Program-made: the position numbers and the translations under genes | Shown here: in pieces, positions 10,209-21,081 of the stretch | Layout of the letters: each line of letters opens with the position of its first letter | Position numbering within the stretch: position 1 is the first letter of the stretch | Assembly (NCBI GenBank): GCA_015499995.1 | Contig: JADNRV010000559.1 | Span: forward strand, 1-24,815 | DNA length: 24,815 bases | Direction: 5' to 3' | Origin: Flammula alnicola | Taxonomy: Eukaryota; Basidiomycota; Agaricomycetes; Agaricales; Strophariaceae | Notes under the pieces: generated by a model | What the model saw: the letters and a program-made list of their open reading frames with translations, nothing else | Database searches by the model: none | What the model was told of the DNA's origin: nothing

Positions 10209-12443
10209 TTACATATACATCGAACAGGAGGCCACGCTTGTCTTCTTATTGTCGTGGAGAAGCGTGGGTGCAGTACAACTCTTTGGTATTGGAGTAAAAA
10301 TGGGTGACGTTGAGGCAGACACGCTGACCTGGTTCTCAGGCGATGAACTGGTAGGGTGAGCAGGTTCAAGGCCGTCTACCGGAAACGGGTCGATGGATAT
10401 CTCATGCATATATGCTTTTGAGAAATTCCCTCCATTCTGCAATGCTTTTTGAACAGCATTCTCCAAAAGTTCGTCGGCATTGGAGGGCACGTTGGATCGA
10501 ATTCCAATGCGAGGAGGGTCTACGGAAGGATGGGTGAGATTTCCATAATGAAATGCAACGAGATTCCTGGTCGTTTTTTTTAGTTAAATAGACAGTTATA
10601 TCAAGCACCCCAAAGACCACTTACGACCTAAAAAAGGGAACTCCCAAACTCCAACGAAATAAAGAGCCTGGGGTTGGAGGATCCGTAGTTACGAGATTAT
10701 CTGCATAGCAAGTAACGGCGTTTTCAGGATCTAATTGGCTGATGAAATCTCGAGGGTCAATGGGGAAAAGCTAGGTTGCATTTATCCATCAGCTACATAA
10801 CATGTTCATTCAAGATATATATGACGCACCTCGCCACCAATTTGAAATGCAAGTGTGTGCGGAGTATTGCAAGGAACTGTGGGCGCAAAGCCTTGGGAAT
10901 TTATGTTGTATGAAGTTGACACTGTTGAAAAAATCCTATTAACGACGTCCTCAGGACCTCGAAGTAAGGAATTTCCCTGCACATATGCCAGTGATATTAG
11001 AAACACACCGAGAATGATGTCATAAAGATGATAGTACCGTGTCGATGAGTGCTGAAACTCGTTGAGAATCAACTCCATCTGCTGGGATTGTAGAATCCGG
11101 CAGCCTTTGTCCGTCGAGGAAGACACCATCAATATCTATTTCCCAATGACTTTTACCGAGATACAATGTCAGGATTCGGAAAGATAAACGGTAAAGATGA
11201 CATACTAGGGATAAACCTAGAATCCAAAAGAGCGAGTGATAAGTATGTCACGTAGAACTCAGTTTTATTATCACTCCACATACCTCGTCAGGTGCAAACG
11301 AGGGTGCTCCAACTCCACCATCTTCCGCGGTGTATAATCTGACAGGTACCCAGGTCAACGACGAGTCGCTAATTCCTTCTGGTAGCTTCCCAACAGTAAA
11401 AAGACCGTTTCCACCAATTTCGGTATCGACCGCATTTCTTTGAAGCGAGACCTACTTAACTTTCAGGAAAACGGGAGGATATTAGCAAATTAAAGCATAC
11501 ACTGAATATAGGGTTCTCCAGGGCTCCTGCCATTACTATCCGACTAAGTAAAGGGCCGTTTGAATATGTCGCAGTGATAAAATCGTCTGTTTCAATGATG
11601 GAACCCGTCTGTCAAATGTTAAATAATCTGGCCAAAATTGAAATGTATTTCGCGCACTTTGTCCGCCTCAAGAACTTGCTGAATACGACTTTAAATACAC
11701 AGAATTATGAGGAATTATTCATCATCTAAAGGACAGTGTTACCTTGCAACTGGAAAGCTCAACCCAAAAATTCCAGCAGCGTCAAACTGAACAAGCAGGT
11801 TTGTGGTATCCTCAATTAATCCAAAGGCTTGTTTCGGAACGGCGATACCTGCAATAGTAGCTGTGTCGAGACCCACAGTACCGGAGGCAAAAGTGCCCGT
11901 CGTCGAATCCCCGTAGTGCATGTCGACATCGTTGCCAGTCGGAAGAAGAGACGATTGAGGATAACGGGTTACGCTGGCGTCTTTGCATGCGTTGGTCTCG
12001 CACTTATCAGACACAACCCACAAATCACTAGAACCGGTGTCTGTAAAATGCAATGGCAGGATGTGTCAACGTAATGTTGAAAAAGATGAATGTAGGCAAG
12101 TTGAGTTGCTAACCAAGATTGACAGGGAAAACTTTATTTCCAAGTTCTATGGGAACCGTATACAATCTAACCGTGACGTTGTACTTCAGTCATATAAATT
12201 TTAACATACTTAGCGGATATAGACTCACATGTCAAAATTATTTCCAATGCCTATGATACTACTTCCCCCTCCTGTCTTGTAATCTTGACTCTTAGGAGCC
12301 CCGATTGCCTTGATTGTAATGTCGTATCCAGGATGCTGCAAGCCTGATCTCCCAAGCCGCCCTTGGGGATATGCAGAGATACCCGTCGAGAGAGCCACTA
12401 GTGAACTGAAGACATAAATTATCGCAGTTACTCCAATGGGCAT
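10209..12443 (-). CDS. Secreted pepsin-type aspartic protease (family A1), 548 aa, 11 exons
   Basis: Exons from the ATG: 12229-12443, 12114-12166, 11743-12040, 11658-11688, 11501-11608, 11284-11451, 11206-11216, 11038-11149, 10830-10976, 10625-10770, 10209-10566; 1647 nt in one frame. A hydrophobic N-terminus (residues about 5-25, ending near GISAYPQ) is a likely signal peptide, so the enzyme should be exported. The first active-site motif is DTGSSDLWV (D90) and the second is LIDTGNSL (D331). The flap tyrosine is in MHYGDSTTG (Y132), and a CETNAC loop (C103/C108) matches the first pepsin disulfide. The lobe ends near FHYGNL (about 435-440). A hydrophilic tail of about 100 residues follows, without a membrane or GPI-type segment. 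Exon 7 is only 11 nt; it gives the family-like join DEVYPYHWEIDIDGVFLDG. A proteolytic, nutritional role is inferred from the family. Confidence 0.93.
11206..11216 (-). other. 11-nt coding microexon of the aspartic protease
   Basis: GTTTATCCCTA lies between an acceptor ending TTCTAG and a donor GTATGT. Including it encodes V-Y-P and the first two bases of a Tyr codon. The codon is finished by the next exon (TCATTGGG...) to read VYPYHWEIDIDGVF, which is what the family shows here. Flanking introns are 67 nt (11217-11283) and 56 nt (11150-11205). Skipping it would shift the frame. Confidence 0.8.
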
Positions 12444-13303
12444 TCCAAGGCTTTCCCCAGTGAGTGATGATTGGCACAAGACCTGCAACGAGTTGGCCAA
12501 AGAGAGTTCAAAATCTTAGCTGTGACTCGTGGAGCTCCAGAGCGTACGGATGCCTTTCGAAGGAGGCTCTGCGCAATAGATGAGAATCTAAAGGAACGAG
12601 AAAAAGAAGGGAAACCCAGAACAGTTGCTACCGTCCATCTTGCGGCCCACTTAAACAAAAACCCATCACTGGCAGTACCCGCTGCTATTTTGGGTCCAAT
12701 GTTTGTTTCCTTTGGCGCCGGCCCCGTCGGCGAGACAAATGAATACTTATCGCCAATGTGACGACAACGCATATTTCACATCCGGTGTGCACCCCTCATT
12801 CTCGATATGTCGATGAAAATATCATTACGCGGTTCAGAATCTTCCATTGCTCCCCAGGCAATTGCGTTCCATATCAGATTCAAGGATCGAGACCGCAGAA
12901 AACCTGTACATACAAAGTTACTTCAGTGCTCATGCCGAACGCATGTCAGAACACGCCGACCCACAGTAGATGCAACTGAATTCATCCGTTAAATTTGGAC
13001 GTTCGTACGCAAATAACTTTTCTAAAAGTAAGTGCTAAGGCTGTGAATTCAAGTCCGTGTACTGTCATCATAAAACGATAACAAACTTTGGACTTAGTGG
13101 GACCAGCAGACTCAAAGCAGGGTCCAGAAGATCGAGTCGCGAAATACGGACGCAGGACATGCCGGTCATGCATGCTTCACAACTTTAGAACATTGATGAG
13201 AATTTCCGCAAAGAGACCTTGTTATTGAATTTCCCTGGAAAGTAATTTAAATTTGAAGATTGAGAGATGCAGCGTTTTCATAGTTACTGCGGAAAGACGT
13301 CGG
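12444..13303. promoter_or_regulatory. Intergenic region upstream of the protease gene
   Basis: About 860 bp between two minus-strand genes; it must hold the protease promoter and the oxidoreductase 3' end. Plus-strand open frames of 60-96 codons here show no domain or splice support. No TATA box was clear to me. Confidence 0.4.
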
Positions 13304-15879
13304 CTACAAGTAACAAGAAAAGCGTTGCGACTTCGGGTTCCACCCAACTTTTCCAAAAATAGAGCCATGAGTGCGATGCGTCGCGGAACTGAGAAAAATA
13401 TACCCACCACAGTGCCAGCAATCAAGAAGATGATCAGGATCGCTAGTGGTATGATGTCAGTCATAGTTGACAATCTTATTTAAAAATATTGACTGACTAT
13501 TTTTGTTTGATACGCAGTAACTCCGGGTAGTGCGTGCCCCAGAAGGCAACTTGAGCGCGCATTGATTTAGCAACAGGGAAATATTTGTGAAAGAAGGCAG
13601 CACTACTTACCTTGATGATTAGGCTCATAGACATCAGCCTCGTTCTAATTCGGCATAACAGAAACAGGTCAGATAGAGGCGCGCCCCCTGGATAATAAAA
13701 ATACGCACCAGATATGCCGCATCTGGTGTAATTCTCCTTAAGTTATCTATAGATGCACTGACATGTCCATAACGAGATTTCTTTTCCGCTTTCGTCGTGT
13801 TCCAATTCCAAGGAGCGATGACAGTAACATGGTATAAACTCGATCGCCATGCTTCCGTTACACTGGTCATGCCAGACGACGGCACTGATGATGGAGCGGT
13901 CATGAGGATGATAAGGCCAGGCGTTGCTGCATTCGCGGCAACGAGAGCAGATACTAGCTCATTCCTCTTCTCCGGCGTCGCAAAATTGGACTTGCTGACC
14001 AGGCGAGAAGCCAATGCAAGACTTGATCCCACAGTCTGAAGAAAAGAAAAGGTCAACGAACATATTCTCTCCACATAGAAAAATGCTTACTGCGACATGA
14101 TCCCTGGTGAAGGCGTCAAAAAAAGCGCCCCAAGACGGGAATTCTGTCAATATCAATTTGAAGCCAACCACACCGGCGAGCCTAAGTCGATCCCCAAAAT
14201 CGATCAGATCGGAAAGACTTTCAGCGGCTTCTCCTTTACTCAGCCTTGGATTGGCGAGTATCAAGACGTCCGCCATAGAGAATCCACCCCACCCATCGCT
14301 CGCCCATTTCAAACCGTTATTAGCCATGACGGACCACAACTCTTGGGTGACAGTTGTGTTAGGACTGAATTTTAGAATGGCAACTTGGAGAGTAACAGGA
14401 GGAGATGTTAGAATAGAGGCTTCCATGACAACTCCGAAAGTTCCTCCTCCACCTACGCAGGGAAAGCGGATAGATAAGAGATCCATCCACTTGAGGTGTA
14501 AATAGCATACTTACCGCCTCGAAGAGCGAAAAATAGATCCTCGTTTTGGCATTCATTGGCGATCCTATACTGGCCATCAGGCGTGACGATCTTGAATTGA
14601 AGCTTGTAATAGGTGTCTCAGAGAGAGGAAGAAGAAAAAAGTCAGATGATACGTACAACCCGATCAACCCCCAGTCCCATTGTGTTTGAGAGTGCACTAT
14701 GGCCCCCGCCCTATAGTTCCATGGGGTTGAAACGCCTTTGTAGAAAGGGAGCCATGTATCGTATACATACCTGGAGCCATCCACCAGCCACACCCACTGT
14801 CTTGTCCGCCCCTGTGTTTCTGTTGTTCGCATTTCAAAATACTTGGATAGAGCTGGATATTATCGTACCGCCTACAATGGTGAAATTGTGTTCTTCCGCA
14901 AACTTGTAAGCCTCTCCCCATTGGACGCCCGCCTTCAAAATAGTCTGAGCATCTGCCAGTAACCATGATAATCACGAGTACTTACTCCAACCGTCATGCC
15001 AGGACGTGTACTGGAGCATCCTTCTGGCATAAACTCCGGATCGAATGTCATCTATATAAGTACCTTGAGCCCAGTGAGGCAACTGTTTTAGAGCAGACTT
15101 GCATGCTTTAAATTATGAGTCTGCAGTTCAGAATGATTCAGTAAAAGGGGGGAAAATGCAGCACATGAGAGATATCACCATACCCAAAGAGCCAGAGAAC
15201 TTGGAGCACTGCTCCTCCCTTTGTAATCATGCTGCATATTTGGCAAATTCACATCACGATTTAAATAGAGAACATTGACCATACTTACTCCAGTGTTTTT
15301 GATGACCAAGGGTGCTTTGGTCGTTTTGGAAAAATTGAAAGCTGCCACGACATCGGCGGGCTTTTGAATGTTGATCTAAGCGGAAGAATCTTCATTTATT
15401 TTCCTTCAAGCTAAAAAGTGTTATCGAGAAAAGGTAGACTAACAAAATAACTGGGAATACTCCCATGAGCACATCGCTTCAGTTCAGGGTGCATGATGTC
15501 TGGTGCATTGTGGTCAAGTAAGCATTGTTCGCTCGTTGCCTGACAGGCCTCCCATTGCGTTTGAATATAAGCACTCGGATGATGCGCCCGCGTCTCTAAA
15601 GATGGAAGTATACCTAAGCATCTAGGAGCCGCGGCGAGTCATTCCATTCCACATACCTTCTTCGACATAACTAGTTTGTATGGAGACGCACTCCGGTGAA
15701 TCGATTGATTGGGAGAAGCATGGATCTGCATAAGGTGTCGATTGGAATAACCTTCCGTCGACCTGCTCTTTTAATAAGCTCCAGTCTGGTTGTGGGAGAG
15801 GTAACGGCGCAAGATATGTTCGTATGTCCAAGAGTGTGTATACATCGAGGGCACGTCGGAGCAGTCTTCCCAAAAGCAT
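13304..15879 (-). CDS. BBE-like FAD-linked oxidoreductase, 570 aa, 16 exons
   Basis: Flavoenzyme of the PCMH-type FAD-binding/berberine-bridge-enzyme-like superfamily, close in motif pattern to fungal isoamyl-alcohol-oxidase-like proteins; the substrate is unknown. Exons from the ATG: 15657-15879, 15444-15613, 15289-15375, 15184-15231, 15103-15120, 14986-15051, 14869-14932, 14771-14811, 14657-14710, 14515-14602, 14091-14452, 13709-14035, 13611-13644, 13498-13549, 13408-13442, 13304-13347; 1713 nt in one frame. Seen in order: PLVIKNTGHDYKGRS with the likely FAD-linking His161, ALWTHNLKHMTFDPEF, TVGVAGGWLQGGGHSALSN, LRGGGGTFGVV, and the C-terminal KYDPDHLLDCWHC with VGWNPKSQRFSCYL. A Cys for a second flavin bond is absent from the GVAGG segment, suggesting single covalent attachment. 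I see no convincing signal peptide. A TATA box lies 45 nt upstream. Confidence 0.93.
15052..15102 (-). other. Non-canonical GC-AG intron in the oxidoreductase gene
   Basis: A 51-nt intron with donor GCAAGT and acceptor ATATAG. Only this junction joins THNLKH to MTFDPEFMPEGC in frame, the sequence expected for the family. No GT donor of the right phase occurs before the in-frame TAA that follows. GCAAGT is the usual consensus of the rare GC donors. Confidence 0.85.
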
Positions 15880-15923
15880 GTTTAGAGGTGGATCGTCGTC
15901 TTCACAGATTTCCCGTTCTATCC

Positions 15924-15931
15924 CTTATATA
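15924..15931 (-). promoter_or_regulatory. TATA box of the oxidoreductase gene
   Basis: TATATAAG on the minus strand, ending about 45 nt before the ATG at 15879. It is the clearest TATA box found next to a gene in this window, and fits a regulated rather than constitutive promoter. Confidence 0.6.
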
Positions 15932-17924
15932 CCCGTCGTAGCTGGAGCATGGGATAAGTGGGGTCGACCGATATATGAATATTCCTCAAGGCAATACCGT
16001 CATGTAATACGGTCAAGGAACCAGGGTCACCAAGGTAAGATAGTCTCCGTGAAAGTCCAAACATCAAAAGGACAAGGCAGATTGAGGCGCCCACTCAAGT
16101 CCTGTCGGCTACTTCGTGAACATTGAGCAATCTTGACAACGAATTAGGGTCTGCGACAGGCTCAGACCACTAATGGGGTAGTATAAGGAGGGAGTTCCAT
16201 TGCGTCAGAAGAATCGAAATAAATCTGGAACGCTTTTCTGGAGAGAAAGCCGAACGAAAGAATCAGAGCGGAGGGAAAAGAGCGTTTCCGTATACAGGCA
16301 CAGCCACACTCTGTTCCCGGCAGGGTCCGATCCTGCTGGGCGCGCTCAGCGCTCTTCAGCGCTCAACGTTAACGTTCAACCAGGACCCTTATTTGACCCC
16401 ACACTCACGAAATAATATTCCATCGAAATTTCACTTCTTGAACATTCGATTTCTATGGGTCATTACTATTAGTCGGTAAATACTAAAGGGGACTACGAAA
16501 GGACCAATAACACGCTGGTACGTGGAATTGGTACAAGATATGAATCGACAAAAGTTTTACTGACTAAACGGTGTTTTGCAGATCGCATGAATTATCGGTA
16601 GTTTCAAGGAAGCGGTAACCCCACGCAACTTGACTTCGATGAGCGGTCTCAGAAAATGTTTACATTGGCCGACTCAGACGCAACCTGCAATTTTCCGTAT
16701 GCCCAAGGTCTTCTGCACATCATTTCGACGTCGACGTGTCTCAGTACGACATTTGCGTGCGCCTGGATCTCATTTTATGCTAATATGTGACTAGTTGACT
16801 CCCTCAACCGGGGATGGACAGTTCACACTGATAATGAGGTGCGCGAAGATGATGTGTTATTTGTTCACTCGCCCCTCAATCGACCGATCCGCAGGCGATG
16901 AAAAAACTTGGTATGCAACTTAATTAATTATTCTTGGTCCGGACGTACTTACCACAATACCGCACAGATCTAGGGTGAACGTGAACATTGACGCACGGAT
17001 CCTTAATCGGTGGAACCTTCGTACTCTGCTCTAAGACCGGGAGGGACATACTGCCGTATACCTGAAAAAATCAATTCCGATGTTCGATAACGACAGCAGG
17101 GAGAATCCCGGCAGCCATGAACGAAAGGACAAAATACTGCCAGCACGGAGCACCAAATTTCCTTCCGCGCCGTTTAACGGTCTGCTCTTCTTCGAAACGT
17201 TGATTTGCTCCATGGTTGATGACCCTCCCAACATAAAAGATTATTGGTAGATTGATAGCCTTCAATGCGGAGAATACGCGCAGGACTCAAAAAAAGCCTG
17301 AAAGTAGCCATTTATTATCTTATCGGATTCGCCCTTTTGCGCATCTGAATCGCAGAATCGGCACTTCACAGATCAAAATCAGAGTAGAGAAAAGCTGCGT
17401 CGCTGGTAAGTTTTTACGCGTCGGAGATGTAGAACTCGGTCACCGACTTGTCTGGCGTTGTTGTCAAGTCCAGAGATGTATATTGCGCGGCATGGCCCTT
17501 TCAGTTTCCAGCCCGCGGCGTTGTAGTTTTGGAAATTTGAAGGACGGACGGACTAAGCGCCAGTAACATGGATTAAATCCGTGTTTGTACGATTAAATTC
17601 ATGCTTTCCTCGAGGCCCCAGGGTTATTCAGGCAGTTGATCTGCTATGAGCATTAAGTTAGATAAAGGAGATATTTGAGGACTTGTATTTTGTATCAAAG
17701 TCGTTATGCTATCATTTGTCAATATACTACAGTTCTGGCAATGGAAGGATTGCTTATACTTAGAAGGATGAGATCGGCCGTGTGCCAAAAGAGCTCCGAA
17801 TCCTTCTTTAACACGGCCTGCACCCACACCAAGGTCATCTCAAACCGCAACTCGTCAACTCTATACCGTTTGAAGCCCATAAACGTGCGCCCTCGAATGG
17901 AGGGCCAGGATAACAATTCTCAAG
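15932..17924. other. 2-kb gene-poor region between divergent genes
   Basis: I found no coding region here that can be supported: open frames are under 105 codons, have no known motif and cannot be linked by splice sites. It holds both divergent promoters. A compact set of repeated palindromes is at 16347-16376 and a TCGACGTCGACG element at about 16726-16740. No transposon ends or tRNA were seen. Confidence 0.45.
16347..16376. repeat. Paired direct repeats, CAGCGCTC x2 then AACGTT x2
   Basis: CAGCGCTC at 16347-16354 is repeated at 16357-16364 after TT. It is followed at once by AACGTT at 16365-16370 and 16371-16376. AGCGCT and AACGTT are both palindromes. It lies about 470 nt upstream of the oxidoreductase ATG. 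Possible protein-binding sites, unproven. Confidence 0.6.
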
Positions 17925-20900
17925 ATGTCTCGTTTGTTTTCGCGTTCGCGTCGTAGGAAGCATCATCATTTCGGACCACTTCTTCAATCTACACAACTCG
18001 ACGATAGTTGCAGTCCAGACAGGTCGACCATTGTCGACCGGAAGATACACCCAGATCTCAACTCCCTCGCCGAAGAGCTCACTTCATCACAAGGTCATGG
18101 ACACGATCAAGACGAGGAGAACGTCAATAAAGAACGTTCAAAATCGCTGGAATTCGAAACAAAGACTTTTATAGGACTCGAGCCCAGTGCGCGAAGCCGA
18201 CGCTCACAAAACAAAACACGTAGAAAGGACAACAACGGTCCAAAACCACCACAGAATTCACCGAACGATGCCGAACCGTCGCATATAGGTCCTGACAAGA
18301 AGAAGGCAGAGCGACCTCAACAAGAGTTATCTGCAGAACGGTTCACAAACGACAATCCATCCCATTTCCCAAGCAAAACGCAACAAGACAATCAACTGCT
18401 GGAATACATGGTGCCGAGCTCTATCAGGAGTTCGTCAACGTTTGGGAAACGTCCACTTCCGCTACCGGTACGCCGTACCTCCGAGGCAGATACCGAGACA
18501 TACAGCGTTTCGCGATCTGAAGGGCAGTCCAGCCCGAGCCAGTCTCAAAGCGTTTCTAACACACAAATTTATCTGAATTCTTGCAAGTACCTGCCTCAGA
18601 CGCCAGGATCTGAGACATATTCCCTATACAATTCCACCCCTCATTCTGGCGCTGCATCGTCGAGAGATTTGGTCACGGAGGCCTCAATGCCATCTCCATA
18701 TATATTTGGCAGGCGTACTCCATCTCGGGCAGAATTAAAATCAGAACTGGACGATTCGTACGTTGATTTCAAGGAGATTCCCCCACCGTTACCTCCCCTT
18801 GATCACCCTGCCTTTCGAGAGGGTCCGCGTAGTTCGTTCGAACTATCGTCAGCCAAGCACAGTTTTTCGCATTTAAACGAGCCGCAGGACTACAACATTG
18901 ATCACCGTTCCATCGACTTAACCAGACACGCAACTCATTCCCTTCCATCGTTGACGCATGCGAGGAGCAACGCTGGAGAACGGAAGAAGTCCACGAAACG
19001 ACGATCGAAGTCAAGTACTAGAAATGGCGAAGACGATCCACCATTTGAGGTGCTGAGCAAAAAACTTCATTCACGGACGCAGAGTAGAAGCAGCATTGCA
19101 AGCAGTAGAAGATCAAGTGCGGAGTACAGTGCGAAGCAAGCATCATCAATAGGGCACGACATCGATAGCATGCGCGACGGATGCTGGGAAGTCGAAGTAT
19201 CCAAAGCGATGGTTACGCTCGCGTTGGGAAAAGAAGTACAAAGAGTTGAAACAAAGGACATAAAGACGCGACGTCAAGGCCAAAATGCGGCGCGTACAAG
19301 TACTGTAACTTCCTCTTTCGGCCAGGCACGAGGCAAAAACGTGTGTTCCATTGCACTTTTCCTGTCACAATACTTATCACCTCCTCATGTCCGCTATCTT
19401 TTCTTTCATCTCCTTTGTTTCCTTCATTTTTTTCTAGCGGGCGCCTGGAGGGGAATTGCGGTTAGGTTCACCTTTCCTTTTGCAAGGTGAGTACACACAC
19501 GCTTCTGAATCCTACACTTTTGTGGTGGGAACTCATCTTATTGCCCTCTCCTGGAAAATGCATAGATACCCGTACAGATAATTTAACGGAGAGGGAACCG
19601 TCCGACGATTATACAGCACAGATCAACCTAAGTACCGAGTCCACGAAATCAAATCGAGTTGCAGAGGAGAACTTACGAAACAGCGTCATGTCCCATGGAG
19701 ATTCTACGATCCAAACCACAGGCTCCTCAGCAACGTATACCACGAGAAAGGGAAAGGAAACTTCGAGAGAAGGCCCAGATACTTCTTCACCCACAGGTTC
19801 AAGGTCTCGACGAGGAGGGAGGGCCATCAGCACTCCTTCACTGTCGCAGACTCCCTCGCCACAACCCGCCAAGCTTGATACCGCCCCTGCATTTAGCTCC
19901 GTGCAAGGTTCTTCAACGCTCCAACCCCCTCGATTATCTGTCACTGCGGCGACACCAGAGGCGTCTCCCGTGTCTCCTACTCGTCGTGGGCACCACAGAT
20001 CCACGCCGACGATGCCGACGACGTCTGTGCTGAAGACACCAAGCACGCCGCCTGTCATTGAAAAGTCATATTCAAACGGGTCTGGGAAGCGTAAGGCGGA
20101 TGAGGCTGGTGTTAGCGGTGATAAAACACCTCCCAAGGAGCCAAAGGAACCACGAGCGACGTTCGCTCCTGAACCTAGAAGTACGTCGTTTTTTTTATTT
20201 TACTTCCGCTTTTTTAGGCTAATCTTTAAAAATTTATGCGTCATAGCGCATCGGGCGTCGGCGACTTCTGGCTCATCGGCTCACGCACCTTCTTCATTCA
20301 ATCGTAGTAAACGAGTGCGTTTGACCGAAGCGTCCGAGGGAAGGACGACCTCGGGTTTGGCGTCGCGTGCTGGCACTCTTCCCACACCTGATGACAGCCC
20401 ACCCAACGCCAAGTCCACAGGGTCATGGTCGAGCAGAGGCAGTCATGGCCGCGTATCCCACTCATCAAATAACTACGGACCGCCGCCCGCGCCATCTGCA
20501 AGTCATACTTCCCATTACTCTGCGTCACAACAACAACATCGTCCTCCGTCGAGACGAAGTCTCTCGCAAGCGTCCATTCCCATATCTGCCCTGATTTCAC
20601 CACACGCACCTTCCGTTACTCATGTAGGCACATTCCACATGCGCGATCCCCGGAAACCGAATCCTATACAAAGCACACCCTGGAGTCTGTCATTTCCATC
20701 GCACGTACAGTCAGATGAGTCCCGCTGGTCTTGGAGGGGATGGGTCGAGAGAGGAGGGAGTCCTTTGCATGCTTGGCTCTTTTTTATTGGCTTTATATTG
20801 TTTCCTCTCTGGTGGGCTGCCGCGCTATTTATTTCTATTCCGAGGACCAGAAGGCTTGGCGAAGTTGAAGACGCGGAGAAAGGAGTGATGTTAGATGATC

Positions 20901-21081
20901 CTCAAGTGGAACATGGTACGTGTGCAGTGCCCCACCGATGTTGCACGAACAATTGCTCACGCTGTATCCCTCATTCTTCGATCTAGATGCGAAATCATGG
21001 CGAATGCGGTGTCGCGTCATGGCAGGCGTGTCTCTGCTCACTTATGTTCCATTCATCGTTCTCGTTGCTATTTATGCCTGA
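17925..21081 (+). CDS. Ser/Pro-rich protein with two C-terminal membrane segments, 947 aa, 5 exons
   Basis: I do not recognise this gene. Exons: 17925-19340, 19438-19486, 19566-20180, 20247-20915, 20987-21081; 2844 nt in one frame. Introns are GT-AG, the first with a long T-rich tract before TTTTTTCTAG. Residues 1 to about 860 are low-complexity (Ser, Pro, Arg, Thr) and probably disordered. They are broken by a more ordered patch, CWEVEVSKAMVTLALGKEV, from about residue 420. Basic clusters GSGKRKADE and NRSKRVRLTE resemble nuclear localisation signals. Near the C-terminus FHMRDPRKPNP and WRGWVERGGSPLHAW lead into a membrane segment at about 868-889. A charged loop (with EDAEKGVMLDDPQVEHDAKSW) and a second membrane segment at 929-947 follow, ending at the stop. 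It may be two genes: an internal Met (MSHGDST, codon near 19688) could start a separate one, but two clean introns keep the frame across the join. Confidence 0.7.

Noticed and set aside
12471..12761. 96-codon plus-strand open frame in the gap upstream of the protease
   Set aside because: No motif, no extension by splicing, and it overlaps the protease promoter and start region on the other strand.
13222..13473. Minus-strand open frame beginning MTDIIPLAILIIFLIAG that looks like a small membrane protein
   Set aside because: It overlaps the spliced C-terminal exons of the oxidoreductase in another frame; splicing there restores strong family motifs, so the hydrophobic stretch is mostly a frame shadow.
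16200..17566. Several 60-105 codon open frames in the 2-kb gap
   Set aside because: They carry no recognisable motif, do not join through plausible introns and occur on both strands at random.
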